A DNA stretch of 60,654 nucleotides from NCBI GenBank assembly GCA_043777675.1, contig JAYWHR010000017.1:1-60654 (forward strand), written 5' to 3'. The notes under the pieces are model-generated. The model searched no databases and had not been told where the DNA came from. It was given only the letters and a program-made list of their open reading frames with translations. Origin of the DNA: JANMDU01 sp043777675 (GTDB lineage: Bacteria; Pseudomonadota; Gammaproteobacteria; Burkholderiales; Burkholderiaceae_C). Made by a program: the position numbers and the translations under genes. Shown here one piece after another: positions 1-9,119 of the stretch (positions are counted from its first letter, which is position 1; each line of letters opens with the position of its first letter).

Positions 1-1
1 G

Positions 2-2251
2 TTCGTGCCCGGCACGGCCACCGGCACCACCATCACCGGCACCGCCACAGTGGCCACCAGCACGCCCGAGGTCACCACCGGCAACAACACCAGCGCAGCC
101 ACCATGTTTGGTTTGCGTGGTGATGTCAGCGTCGTTTTGACAGTACCTGCGGCAGCAACACCGGCGGCTGTCATTACAGCTACAGTTGTAGTGACAAATA
201 ACGGTACAGCGCTAGCACAACCATTGACGGCCGTGTTGACCTTGCCAAATGGATCGACAACGACAGTCGTTCTAGGGACAACAACCTTGGCTGCGGGTGC
301 AAGCACGACCGCTATAGTCACGTACACAGTCCCTGCATCGCAAGCCACCACCATGACTTGGAGTGTTGTGGTAGCTACTACAACACCGGAATCAAACACT
401 GCAAACAATATTGCGACAGGTACAACGACCATCGTTAAGGTCTTTAACGCTTCAGTATCTGGTCGCGTCTGGCTAGATAGCAACAGCAATCGGATCTACA
501 ACGCTGGCATCGATAGCAACTTAGCTGGATGGCAAGTGGAATTGTTACAGAATAGCGTGGTTGTTGGTACCGCTACGACCGGCGTGAATGGCACATACAC
601 GATCCCAAGTCAAACGCCGGGTGGTGGTTATTCAATCCGCTTCCGCAATCCTGCTGGTCAAATTATCGTAGCTACACCGTTTAACCAAGCGCCAACAACG
701 ATTAATGGGAATACTTCTACAGGCACCACGAAGTTCGTGACTGGAAGCTTCATAGTTGGTGATCAGATTGAGAACATCACGTTATACGCAGGTGATAACG
801 TTGCAGAGCAAAATCTTCCTATTGATCCGAGCGGCGTTGTTTATGACGCTGTTACGCGTGCTCCAGTTGCAGGAGCGCAAGTGACATTGATCGGGCCTGG
901 CGGAGCGCCAGTCCCTAGCGGTGATTTGTTGGGCGGCAACTCCACAATGACGACAGATGCGTCAGGTGTCTACCAGTTCTGGTTGCTACCTTCAGCTCCA
1001 GCTGGTAACTATCGTCTGCAGATCACCCCGCCCGCAGGCTACAGCGCTACGCCAGCTCAACTAGGCGGCGTGGGTCAGCCTGGTAATGCACCGGGAACGA
1101 CCAATGCGCAAGGCGTAGTCAGCCCTGCGGGCGTGTTCACACCGACAAGTGGCGCAGCATTTGTGAATATTCAACCCAATGGCGGCGCACCAGCTGTGGG
1201 TATCAACGGCTTAGCAGCTGTTGGAGCGCCAGGTACGCAGTATTTCTTCCAATTTAACCTGACACCTAGCGGCGCAGCGCCATCCGCAGGTATCTTGCAC
1301 AACCATATTCCTCTCGATCCTCTGAGCAGTGGAGCGATTTTGGTTAACAAGGTGGGTGATAAGTCTGTTGCTGAGGTGGGCGATTCAGTCAAATACACGA
1401 TCCGTATGCGTAACACCACGGCTGGCGCAATCGCTAACGTTCAATTGGAAGATTTGTTGCCCGCTGGCTTCAGATATATCCCCGGCACAGCGCGCTTGAA
1501 TTCTGTTGCTTTGGCGGATCCTGCAGGTGGAATCGGCCGTGCGTTGTCATTTAATATCGGCTCAGCTGGCGCGATTCCATCCAACACGACGTGGGAGCTA
1601 ACTTATTTTGTCCGCTTAGGTGTAGGTTCTCAGCAAGGTGATGGCATCAACCGTGCAACCGCCGTATTCCAAGGTGTATCAGGCCCAGTGCGTTCTAACA
1701 CAGCACAATTCCGCGTGCGTGTGCAGGGCGGCGTATTCAGCAATGAGGGATGCATCATCGGCAAAGTGTATGTGGACTGCGATGGCACGCACACGCAAAA
1801 CAACGAGAGTGGTTCCCGTGAGCTGGGCATCCCAGGCGTGCGTCTGATCATGCTTGACGGCACCCAGATTACGACAGACAGTGAAGGCAAATACAGCATT
1901 TGCGGCGTCAAACCACAGACCCATGTGATCAAGGTTGATCGGACGACTCTGCCCAAAGGCTCGCGTCTGCTGCCTTCATCTAACCGCAATGCAGGCGTGG
2001 GTGATAGTCTCTTCGTTGATCTCAAAGGTGGCGAACTAGCCCGTGCCGACTTCATTGAGGGTTCTTGCTCGCCAGATGTATTGGATCAAGTGAAAGCGCG
2101 ACGCGCCCAAGCCGATGTGTTGGCGCCGCAGAAAGAAACAGACTCCGATTTGAAAATTGATAACCGACCCGTGCAAATTGAGCAGCAAATCCTGCCAAGC
2201 CTTCGCCCGGAATCGCCAGCACTCGGTAATGCTGGAGGTAAAGCGCCATGA
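2..2251 (+). CDS. DUF11/SdrD-B-like repeat surface protein, C-terminal part
   Basis: The frame enters from the left edge, so the N-terminus is missing; about 749 residues are visible. Counting from base 5, I see a CARDB/DUF11-like beta-sandwich (about residues 37-140), an SdrD-B/carboxypeptidase-regulatory-like module (about 150-270, starting SGRVWLDSNSNR), a second such module (about 275-420), a classical DUF11 repeat (about 447-575, starting VNKVGDKSVAEVGD) and a last regulatory-like module (about 580-680, GCIIGKVYVDCDG). This is the architecture of large extracellular stalk or adhesin-like proteins. The stop overlaps the next start (ATGA at 2248), so it is probably co-translated with the beta-barrel gene. 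The first ~110 bases are visibly richer in G+C than what follows. The family is clear; the exact role is not. Confidence 0.8.
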   Translation, partial: FVPGTATGTTITGTATVATSTPEVTTGNNTSAATMFGLRGDVSVVLTVPAAATPAAVITATVVVTNNGTALAQPLTAVLTLPNGSTTTVVLGTTTLAAGASTTAIVTYTVPASQATTMTWSVVVATTTPESNTANNIATGTTTIVKVFNASVSGRVWLDSNSNRIYNAGIDSNLAGWQVELLQNSVVVGTATTGVNGTYTIPSQTPGGGYSIRFRNPAGQIIVATPFNQAPTTINGNTSTGTTKFVTGSFIVGDQIENITLYAGDNVAEQNLPIDPSGVVYDAVTRAPVAGAQVTLIGPGGAPVPSGDLLGGNSTMTTDASGVYQFWLLPSAPAGNYRLQITPPAGYSATPAQLGGVGQPGNAPGTTNAQGVVSPAGVFTPTSGAAFVNIQPNGGAPAVGINGLAAVGAPGTQYFFQFNLTPSGAAPSAGILHNHIPLDPLSSGAILVNKVGDKSVAEVGDSVKYTIRMRNTTAGAIANVQLEDLLPAGFRYIPGTARLNSVALADPAGGIGRALSFNIGSAGAIPSNTTWELTYFVRLGVGSQQGDGINRATAVFQGVSGPVRSNTAQFRVRVQGGVFSNEGCIIGKVYVDCDGTHTQNNESGSRELGIPGVRLIMLDGTQITTDSEGKYSICGVKPQTHVIKVDRTTLPKGSRLLPSSNRNAGVGDSLFVDLKGGELARADFIEGSCSPDVLDQVKARRAQADVLAPQKETDSDLKIDNRPVQIEQQILPSLRPESPALGNAGGKAP

Positions 2252-5200
2252 TCTTACGTTTCACACCGATTGCTTTGGCTATTGCCATGTTGCCTCCGAT
2301 GCTTTGGGCGCAACCCGCCCCAGCCACGACGACGGCCGCTACGAGCGCTGATACACCAGAAGCCAAAAGCCTATTTGAATCAGCTGGCCAGGCAGACATC
2401 GGCCCACGGCCCTTCAATTCCTTCCTGTCTCGCTTGGCATCACCTGTTGAAAAGATAAAGTTGGATGCAGGAAAGGATAACTTGCCTGCTGATGGTGTGA
2501 GTAGCAATGAAATCCGCTTGCAATTGCTTGACTCTAAAGGCCAAGTGATCAAAGGCGAACAGCTCGTGACTATCGAAGTCAATGGAGGTGCGCGTATTTT
2601 GCTGCCTGGACGGCTCACGTCTGAATCAGGTGCAGATCGTGGTGATATAGATCGCATCACACCGGGCGTACAAGCCAAAGTAGTCGACGGCCAATTGTCA
2701 TTCAAGTTAATCGCTCCTTATCAACCCGATACAGTGACTGTGCGTGTCAGCATTCAAGGCGTCAGCGAGCGCTTGGTCGTGCGATATGTGCCTGATCTTC
2801 GCGACATGATTGCTGTAGGCTTGATTGAAGGTCGTCTGCGCTCTGATAAATTTGATTCAAAGGCGATCGTTCCAGTGCGGGAGAACGATGGCTTTGAAGA
2901 AGAGCTCAAGGGCTTCAATAAAGAATTCAACGGTGGACGCTCTAACTTCGGCGTACGAGCTGCGCTTTACCTCAAAGGCAAAGTCAAAGGCGACTATTTG
3001 CTGACGATGGCGTATGACTCGGACAAAGATACGCGCAAACAACTATTTGAGTCGATTGATCCAAATGCGTTCTATCCCGTCTATGGCGACTCTAGCCTTA
3101 AAACAAAAGATGCACAAAGTTCTAGCAAGCTGTACGTTCGTATTGATAAAAACCGCAGCTATTTGCTGTGGGGCGACTACACCACACAAGACCCTAACCC
3201 TGCGCGCCGTTTGAGCCAATACAGCCGTACATTGCCGGGCTTGCGCGGTCACTACGAAGAGGGCAATACAGTTGTCAATACTTTCGTTGCGCAAGAAAGC
3301 TTTAAACAAGTTGTTGACGAATTCCCTGCGCGAGGCGTCTCTGGCCCGTACTCCGTGTCCAACCCTAACGGTATCAAAGGCACCGAGCGAATTGAAATCG
3401 TCGTTCGTAAGAGAGATCAGACATCCGTCATTTTGAAGGTCACCCCCGTCGCTCGTGAATCGGACTACGAGTTCGAGCCGTTTAATGGGCAAATTCTATT
3501 TCGCTCGCCAGTGCCGAGCGTTGATGATCAGCTTAATCCTGTGTCGATTCGCATCAGTTATGAAGTTGAGCAAGGCGGCAAGCGCTACTTTATTTATGGC
3601 GCTGATGCGCAATACAAATTTTCTGATCGGCTGACTTTGGGCGCAGCTGTCGCGCGTGATGCTAATCCAGTGACTGGGCAGACCATCGTTGGGGCGAATT
3701 TGGTACTGAAGCTGAGCAAAAATACGGAATTGATGGCTGAGGTTGCGCGATCTAAAAGCTTCGTCAACACTGATCCAAACGGCTTTAATACCAACAACAG
3801 TGCTAACTTTGCAGGCAAATCGGGTGAAGTTGAAGGTCAAGCCGTGCGTGTCGAAATCCGCCATGCTGACGAAAACCTGCGTGGCAATGCATATTTCCAG
3901 CGGGCTGACACAGATTTCAACAACTCATCCAGTGGTTTGACAGGTGGCAAGCAAGAAATTGGTGGGGCAGTCACATATAAGGCGACTGAGAAACTGACTA
4001 TTACAGCCGACGTGCAGCGCTCGCAGGATCGTATAACTGGCAGCGAAAATACAGCCGCTTCTTTAGCTGCTGATTTAAAGCTCACTGATCGCTTGACGGT
4101 TGGTGGCGGCGTGCGCCGGGTTGAGCAAAACGCAATCAGCCTAGCCCAGCAAACGGTCAACAATTGCCTGAACACGACCAATATCTACACTGGGCAGGTG
4201 ACCGGCTATAACACTGGCTTTGGTATCAACCAAGTCGGTAATCAACAAATTGATCCTGCCACCGGCCTGCCTGTCATATGCAATACAGCTGTTAACCCTG
4301 TCGCTGCACCTGCGCAATCTCTTGACCGTACGGCTGTGTTCTTACGAGCTGGTTACCAAGCAACAGATTCTCTGGCAGTCAATGGCGAATTACAAAGTAT
4401 CACGGGGACTGATCCAGCTACTACTGCCAAATTGGGTCTGCGATATGCAGCCAGCAAGACAATTGATCTCAGTGCTGAGATGCAGCGTGAATTTGGTGCT
4501 AGCAACAATAATTTGTATCGACTCGGCGCTGATTGGCGAGTTGCTGAGAAGACGCGACTTTACTCACGCTATGAATACTCGCACACCTACAGCAGCAGCT
4601 ACGGTCTAGGCGTAGGTCCGCTGTCGCGCGCCTTTGCGCTTGGAATCGATACGCAATACATGCAAGATGGCTCGCTCTACAGCGAATATCGATTGAACGA
4701 CAGTGGTTCTGGAAAGTCCATCCAAAATGCTATTGGTTTACGTAATGGCTGGAATATCGCTGAGGGCCTGCGACTGCAAACGAACGCAGAGCACATCAAC
4801 AGCACCGCAGGCGATGCAACTGCGTTGAGTTTGGGTATCGAATACACCGCTAATCCGCTGTGGAAAGCTTCCAGTCGTATTCAGTGGCGTGAAGACAAAG
4901 ACAACACAAATTGGTTGTTTACCGCCAGTGCTGCACGTAAGCTGGATCGCGACTGGACACTGATTGCGCGTGAATATCTGAATCTGATTGATCCGAAAAA
5001 TGGTACAGCAGATACGCGCCAAAATCGTTTCCAAATCGGCTTTGCTTATCGCCCTGTAGACAATAATAAGTTTGACGCGCTCGGTTTATATGAACAAAAA
5101 ACCGAGCAGTCTACAGACAAAGATAGCAATACCAATATCATTAGCTTACGAGCGAACTACCATCCTTCACGCCCTTGGTGGTTGACAGGTCGATTCGCCT

Positions 5201-5610
5201 ACAAGAGCGTGAACGAACTATTGGCTGGAACCGTCAACGATTCATATAACGCGACACTGATCGGCGGCCGCATTACCTACGACGTTACCAATCGGTGGAG
5301 CATCGGCGGTATTACAACCCTGTTGGTTGGTAAAGGCGGAGGTCGCCAATACGCATATGGGGTAGAGGTTGGCTATACCGTCATGGACAATTTGATTGTT
5401 GGCTTGGGCTACAACTGGCGCGGCTTTAATGGCGGCGATCTGGCCGGCAGCGATTACACCAACCGCGGCTGGGTACTCAATGTGCGCTACAAATTTGATG
5501 AAGACCTGTTTAAAGGGTCGGATGCAGGCGTGAATCGCACGCTTGATCCCAAAGGCGCGCCAGCCATTGGCTCAGGCGCGGCTCCAGGTAATGCAGTGAG
5601 TCCAAAATGA
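2248..5610 (+). CDS. Large outer-membrane beta-barrel protein with N-terminal Ig-like domain
   Basis: 1120 residues. A signal peptide is clear (hydrophobic core to MLWA, cleavage likely after Ala21). Residues ~65-190 resemble an invasin/Big-type Ig fold (phrases such as LPADGVSSNEIRLQLLDSKG and VTIEVNGG). From ~190 to the end there are alternating short beta strands with aromatic girdle residues, typical of a many-stranded barrel; the last strand (GWVLNVRYKF) is followed by a ~35-residue tail. A good ribosome site (GGAGG, 2234-2238) precedes the start, which overlaps the upstream stop. I infer an outer-membrane anchor or exporter for the DUF11 protein encoded just before it. No TonB box or plug domain was seen, so a TonB receptor is unlikely. 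Confidence 0.75.
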   Translation: MILRFTPIALAIAMLPPMLWAQPAPATTTAATSADTPEAKSLFESAGQADIGPRPFNSFLSRLASPVEKIKLDAGKDNLPADGVSSNEIRLQLLDSKGQVIKGEQLVTIEVNGGARILLPGRLTSESGADRGDIDRITPGVQAKVVDGQLSFKLIAPYQPDTVTVRVSIQGVSERLVVRYVPDLRDMIAVGLIEGRLRSDKFDSKAIVPVRENDGFEEELKGFNKEFNGGRSNFGVRAALYLKGKVKGDYLLTMAYDSDKDTRKQLFESIDPNAFYPVYGDSSLKTKDAQSSSKLYVRIDKNRSYLLWGDYTTQDPNPARRLSQYSRTLPGLRGHYEEGNTVVNTFVAQESFKQVVDEFPARGVSGPYSVSNPNGIKGTERIEIVVRKRDQTSVILKVTPVARESDYEFEPFNGQILFRSPVPSVDDQLNPVSIRISYEVEQGGKRYFIYGADAQYKFSDRLTLGAAVARDANPVTGQTIVGANLVLKLSKNTELMAEVARSKSFVNTDPNGFNTNNSANFAGKSGEVEGQAVRVEIRHADENLRGNAYFQRADTDFNNSSSGLTGGKQEIGGAVTYKATEKLTITADVQRSQDRITGSENTAASLAADLKLTDRLTVGGGVRRVEQNAISLAQQTVNNCLNTTNIYTGQVTGYNTGFGINQVGNQQIDPATGLPVICNTAVNPVAAPAQSLDRTAVFLRAGYQATDSLAVNGELQSITGTDPATTAKLGLRYAASKTIDLSAEMQREFGASNNNLYRLGADWRVAEKTRLYSRYEYSHTYSSSYGLGVGPLSRAFALGIDTQYMQDGSLYSEYRLNDSGSGKSIQNAIGLRNGWNIAEGLRLQTNAEHINSTAGDATALSLGIEYTANPLWKASSRIQWREDKDNTNWLFTASAARKLDRDWTLIAREYLNLIDPKNGTADTRQNRFQIGFAYRPVDNNKFDALGLYEQKTEQSTDKDSNTNIISLRANYHPSRPWWLTGRFAYKSVNELLAGTVNDSYNATLIGGRITYDVTNRWSIGGITTLLVGKGGGRQYAYGVEVGYTVMDNLIVGLGYNWRGFNGGDLAGSDYTNRGWVLNVRYKFDEDLFKGSDAGVNRTLDPKGAPAIGSGAAPGNAVSPK

Positions 5611-5648
5611 AACCATCCTTCCGCTGCCATACTATCGCAAGGTCAGCT

Positions 5649-6731
5649 ATGAAACCCCATTTTTTAAGCGTTTTAATCTCCCTCGCCCTCATGGGATGTG
5701 CGCAAACTGCTACGAAAAACGAAGCGCCGGGCCCTAGCAGTCAAGCGACCGGGGTTAACCTGCAGCAGCAGCGTATCACTGAAGAGAAAGTGCTTGCGGA
5801 TCGCAAGACCATTGATGCGCTGCAGCAGCGTCTGCGCAAGCTCAATGAAACGGGTATTCCCCAAAACAATTATCCACTGGCCAAAGCACAATGCTGGTTG
5901 GATACCGCCAAGACGCAATATCACGAAAATGATCGTACTGGCTATATTGAAGAATCCTTGACGGAATCTAGAAAAATCATCCAAGCACTAGAAACTGATA
6001 AAAGCACCCGCGTTGGTTTTGATACGCCTTTAGTCTCTCGCAGCAGCCGTTTGCGCGATGACTTGTGGATGGAGCTCGGTAAACATAAAAACAATGCGGC
6101 GACGCTTGCTTGCAATGCGCGTACCGTCGCCTGCACGGAAATTCGCTTGGTCCGCGCTGGTCATGCGCAGGAGCAAACCGGATGGCGCGCAGCGACCCCT
6201 CATGTGATGATGGCAGAAGATGGCTTGCGTCGTGCGGGCATCGAGGCGGGCAGTTGCGCACCAGTCGTTACAGCGCAGGCACCTACTCCTCTGGCTCCAC
6301 CCGCACCCGCTCCAGTCACTGTAGTGCGTGAAATCACGAAAGAAACCTTTGTCATCTTGTCTGATACTTTATTCAAATTCGACAAGGCAGGCCTTGAAGA
6401 CATGCTGCCTGGTGGCAAAGAGCGCTTAGCGGCTGTGGCCAATCGCCTGAAGTCCTACCAATCCATCGTCACACTTAGCATTGCTGGGCATACCGATCGA
6501 CTGGGTTCAGCGACCTACAACGATGGCTTAGCAGCCCGTCGGGCAGCGACTGTACTGGAGTATCTCGGCTCTTTGGGTGTGAAAGCCTCCAAGAGTGAAG
6601 CTGTCGGCAAAAGTGAACGCGAGCCAGTAACCGCAGCACAATGCAGTGATAAGTTGCCGCGTGCTCAGCTCATCAGCTGCTTGCAACCTGATCGCCGCGT
6701 CACGATCGAAGTCACGGGCTCTGTAAAGTAA
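5649..6731 (+). CDS. OmpA-family peptidoglycan-binding lipoprotein
   Basis: 360 residues from the chosen start. MKPHFLSVLISLALMGC is a textbook lipoprotein signal with Cys17 as the lipidated residue, and AAGG lies just upstream, so I prefer 5649 over the ATG at 5607, which overlaps the previous stop (ATGA) and would add 14 residues. Residues ~235-355 form an OmpA-C domain (FDKAGLEDM, AGHTDRLGS, AARRAATVLEYL), which in this family binds meso-diaminopimelate of peptidoglycan. The middle part is helical with an ALETDKSTR stretch. It is the last gene of the three-gene surface operon and is followed by a strong terminator, and may tether the barrel/DUF11 complex to the cell wall. Confidence 0.85.
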   Translation: MKPHFLSVLISLALMGCAQTATKNEAPGPSSQATGVNLQQQRITEEKVLADRKTIDALQQRLRKLNETGIPQNNYPLAKAQCWLDTAKTQYHENDRTGYIEESLTESRKIIQALETDKSTRVGFDTPLVSRSSRLRDDLWMELGKHKNNAATLACNARTVACTEIRLVRAGHAQEQTGWRAATPHVMMAEDGLRRAGIEAGSCAPVVTAQAPTPLAPPAPAPVTVVREITKETFVILSDTLFKFDKAGLEDMLPGGKERLAAVANRLKSYQSIVTLSIAGHTDRLGSATYNDGLAARRAATVLEYLGSLGVKASKSEAVGKSEREPVTAAQCSDKLPRAQLISCLQPDRRVTIEVTGSVK

Positions 6732-6764
6732 CCGCGGATTGCTCTAGCAGGGCTTACGCAGCAA

Positions 6765-6798
6765 AGGCTCAGCGTTGATGAACGCTGAGCCTTTTTTC
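6765..6798 (+). terminator. Rho-independent terminator of the surface operon
   Basis: A 12-bp perfect stem (6765-6776 with 6781-6792), loop GATG, followed by a run of T. It lies 33 bases after the OmpA-lipoprotein stop. Confidence 0.9.
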
Positions 6799-6836
6799 TT
6801 TACATGCGCGAAACACAACAGGCTCACAATCTTCCC

Positions 6837-7550
6837 ATGCAAAATCTGCTGTTGATTGATGATGACCAACGCCTGAGCGGTATGCTGGGCGATTATTTAC
6901 GTGCGCATGGTTTCGGTTTCAACCATGCAGCCGATGGTCGTGCTGGTCTCTCGCAGGTTCAGGCGTTGAGACCCGATTTGGTGATTCTTGATCTCATGAT
7001 GCCGGGCATGGATGGGCTGGAGGTGTGTAGGCAGATGCGAGCTATGCCGCAGCCTATCCGTCATACAGCAGTGTTAATGCTTACCGCTAAAGGTGATCCT
7101 ATGGAGCGTGTCATCGGCTTAGAGCTGGGCGCAGACGATTACATGGCTAAGCCCTTCGAGCCGCGCGAGTTGTTGGCACGTATCAAAGCCATTTTGCGCC
7201 GCCAAAGCAGCCCATCCGCTGATGCGAATGTCGTTTCATCCCCGCAACTCGTTTTTGGCAGTTTGGAGATCGATCGAGATTCACGTCTCGTGCGCGTTGC
7301 TGGTAGCGCTGTCGAGCTCACGTCGTATCAGTTTGACTTACTCGTGGCACTGGCCGAGCGCGCCGGCCGTGTGCTCACACGCGAGCAAATCATGGAGGCT
7401 GTGCGCGGGCGAGAGCTCGAGGCTTTTGATCGCTCGATTGATGTTCATATGGGTCGAATCCGTGCTGCCATTGAGCAGGATGTGAAAGAGCCCAAACGCA
7501 TACTTACTGTACGTGGGGTCGGCTATGTGTTTGCCAAACTGCAAGACTAA
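6837..7550 (+). CDS. OmpR/PhoB-family response regulator
   Basis: 237 residues. Receiver domain at the N-terminus (LLLIDDDQRL acidic pocket, VILDLMMPG with Asp52 as phosphate acceptor, MLTAK switch Thr and AKPFEP Lys), then a winged-helix DNA-binding domain from ~residue 138 (VELTSYQFDLLVALA, TREQIMEAVRG, VDVHMGRIR-like recognition helix, RGVGYVF). An ATG at 6804 would begin inside the U-run of the preceding terminator; the Met at 6837 leads directly into the receiver fold and is chosen. It is followed after 79 bases by its likely partner kinase. OmpR- or RstA-like; the signal is unknown. Confidence 0.92.
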   Translation: MQNLLLIDDDQRLSGMLGDYLRAHGFGFNHAADGRAGLSQVQALRPDLVILDLMMPGMDGLEVCRQMRAMPQPIRHTAVLMLTAKGDPMERVIGLELGADDYMAKPFEPRELLARIKAILRRQSSPSADANVVSSPQLVFGSLEIDRDSRLVRVAGSAVELTSYQFDLLVALAERAGRVLTREQIMEAVRGRELEAFDRSIDVHMGRIRAAIEQDVKEPKRILTVRGVGYVFAKLQD

Positions 7551-7564
7551 AGCCATGATAAGTA

Positions 7565-7607
7565 ACTATAAAAATAATAGCAGACTTCGCAGTATTTGTG
7601 CCGGCTA
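7565..7607 (+). repeat. GCCGGC-terminal 43-nt repeat, copy R1
   Basis: Intergenic copy between the response regulator and kinase genes. It starts ACTATAAAAATAATAGCAG and ends GTGCCGGCTA. It fills most of the 79-base gap, so the two-gene operon reads through it. Confidence 0.8.
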
Positions 7608-7629
7608 GCATGCGTTTTTAGCTCAGAAA

Positions 7630-8889
7630 ATGGATATTCCTTTCTTTCATCGGCTCTATGTGCGCATCTGGCTTGCCGTGGTGCTGGCTGTGATCGTGCT
7701 CTCCATGTTGGTGGGCTGGCTGCTGCGCACGCAGGCTGAGCGTATTCGCGCAGAGCGCTTGGCTGAAGTGCCCGCTCGCGAGGTGTTGATGCGCAATCAA
7801 GCGGGTGATGTGATTGGAAAGATGATGGTGCAGCCCGTACGCGTGCCGGGGCGCGGTGTGGAGTTTCATGTGCAGCTGCCTGCAGGCGTTCAGGGCGGTG
7901 AGCAATTGGCGATTTCTTTGCCGCCGCGCCAGCGCTCTGATGGAGGCTCGCCCGGTACACGGGAGGCACGCTGGTGGAGCTTAGGCGGTGGTGCCGGAGA
8001 GCGTGGTGGTCCGCCATCGCTAGGTTTTATCTTGCTGTTGGTGGCTTTTGCAGCGGCCGTAGCGTTGGGCAGTTATCCCGTGGTGCGCAGGCTCACTCAG
8101 CGGCTAGAGAGCCTACAAAAAGGCGTAGAGCGTTTGGGTGCGGGAGATCTGCGTGCCCGAGTCGATGCATCAGGGAAAGATGAGGCCGCGTATTTAGCGC
8201 AGCGCTTTAACCGTGCTGCCGATCAGATCGAAGCCTTGGTGCAATCACAAAAATCTTTGCTGGCTAATGCCTCGCACGAGCTGCGCTCGCCACTGGCGCG
8301 TATCCGCATGGGATTAGAGTTGATGGATACGGCACCCAGCGCAGGGCTGAAGGCAGAGTTGGCGCGCAATATTGCTGAGTTGGATGCCTTGGTGGATGAA
8401 ATTTTGTTAGCCAGTCGGCTCGAAACGCAAGCTGCAGGCGCGTTGGAGGCGCATCGCGAACCTGTTGATGTGTTAGCACTCGCTGTCGAGGAAAGCTCAC
8501 GCGTGAAAGTGGAGCTGGCTTGGCAAGGGCAGGCCAGTGATGCACAACTCAAGGGTGATGCGCGGCTGTTGCGACGATTGATTCGTAATCTGCTGGAAAA
8601 CGGGCAGCGCCATGGGGAAAAAGATGTGAGTCTGATAGTCTCCGCTGATTCAGAGAATGTGTTGATTGAGGTGGCTGATCGCGGGCCGGGTGTGCCAGCA
8701 GGAGAACTCGAGCGAATCTTCGAGCCCTTTTACAGAAGCAGCCAAGTCAGTGAAAGGCAGGGTGGTGTTGGGCTGGGTTTGTCGCTCGTGCGCTCAATCG
8801 CGCGTCAACACGGCGGCAGCGTCAAATGCCTACAGAGAGATGGCGGCGGAGCGCGTTTCGCCGTCACTTTACCTAAAACTGTTCACTAA
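7630..8889 (+). CDS. Sensor histidine kinase (OmpR-type partner)
   Basis: 419 residues. Membrane segments at ~11-30 (IWLAVVLAVIVLSMLVGWLL) and ~130-150, with a short periplasmic stretch between them. Then a HAMP linker, HisKA domain with the phosphorylated His216 (SHELRSPLARIR), and a HATPase_c domain with N-box (RNLLENGQRHG), DRGPGVP and GVGLGLSLV. It lies downstream of and in line with the response regulator, so the two form a pair; repeat R1 separates them. The ~100-residue periplasmic part is too plain to suggest a ligand. Confidence 0.92.
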   Translation: MDIPFFHRLYVRIWLAVVLAVIVLSMLVGWLLRTQAERIRAERLAEVPAREVLMRNQAGDVIGKMMVQPVRVPGRGVEFHVQLPAGVQGGEQLAISLPPRQRSDGGSPGTREARWWSLGGGAGERGGPPSLGFILLLVAFAAAVALGSYPVVRRLTQRLESLQKGVERLGAGDLRARVDASGKDEAAYLAQRFNRAADQIEALVQSQKSLLANASHELRSPLARIRMGLELMDTAPSAGLKAELARNIAELDALVDEILLASRLETQAAGALEAHREPVDVLALAVEESSRVKVELAWQGQASDAQLKGDARLLRRLIRNLLENGQRHGEKDVSLIVSADSENVLIEVADRGPGVPAGELERIFEPFYRSSQVSERQGGVGLGLSLVRSIARQHGGSVKCLQRDGGGARFAVTLPKTVH

Positions 8890-9025
8890 GCGTTAGCGCA
8901 AAGCTTTTACTCAGCAGACCACATCCTTAAGTAATATCCCCAGAACAGTGGATATACAAACGGCTTACTTCGCGACACAATTCATACAGATAGTCTCCCA
9001 ACGATGTCCTTTCGAGGACTTCTTC

Positions 9026-9056
9026 ACGCCACGGTGCAAGCCGTGGCGTTTTTTTG
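9026..9056 (+). terminator. Strong intrinsic terminator
   Basis: A 9-bp stem (9026-9034 with 9041-9049, ACGCCACGG/CCGTGGCGT) followed by seven T. It lies 137 bases beyond the kinase stop and is preceded by another small hairpin (GTCC-TTTCGA-GGAC, ~9005-9018), so it may end a short separate transcript rather than the kinase mRNA. Confidence 0.85.
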
Positions 9057-9119
9057 TCTGCCGACAAAGCTAATGCCGCGTTAACATTGAATCAAACCCG
9101 TGTTGAGGATGCCTAATCT

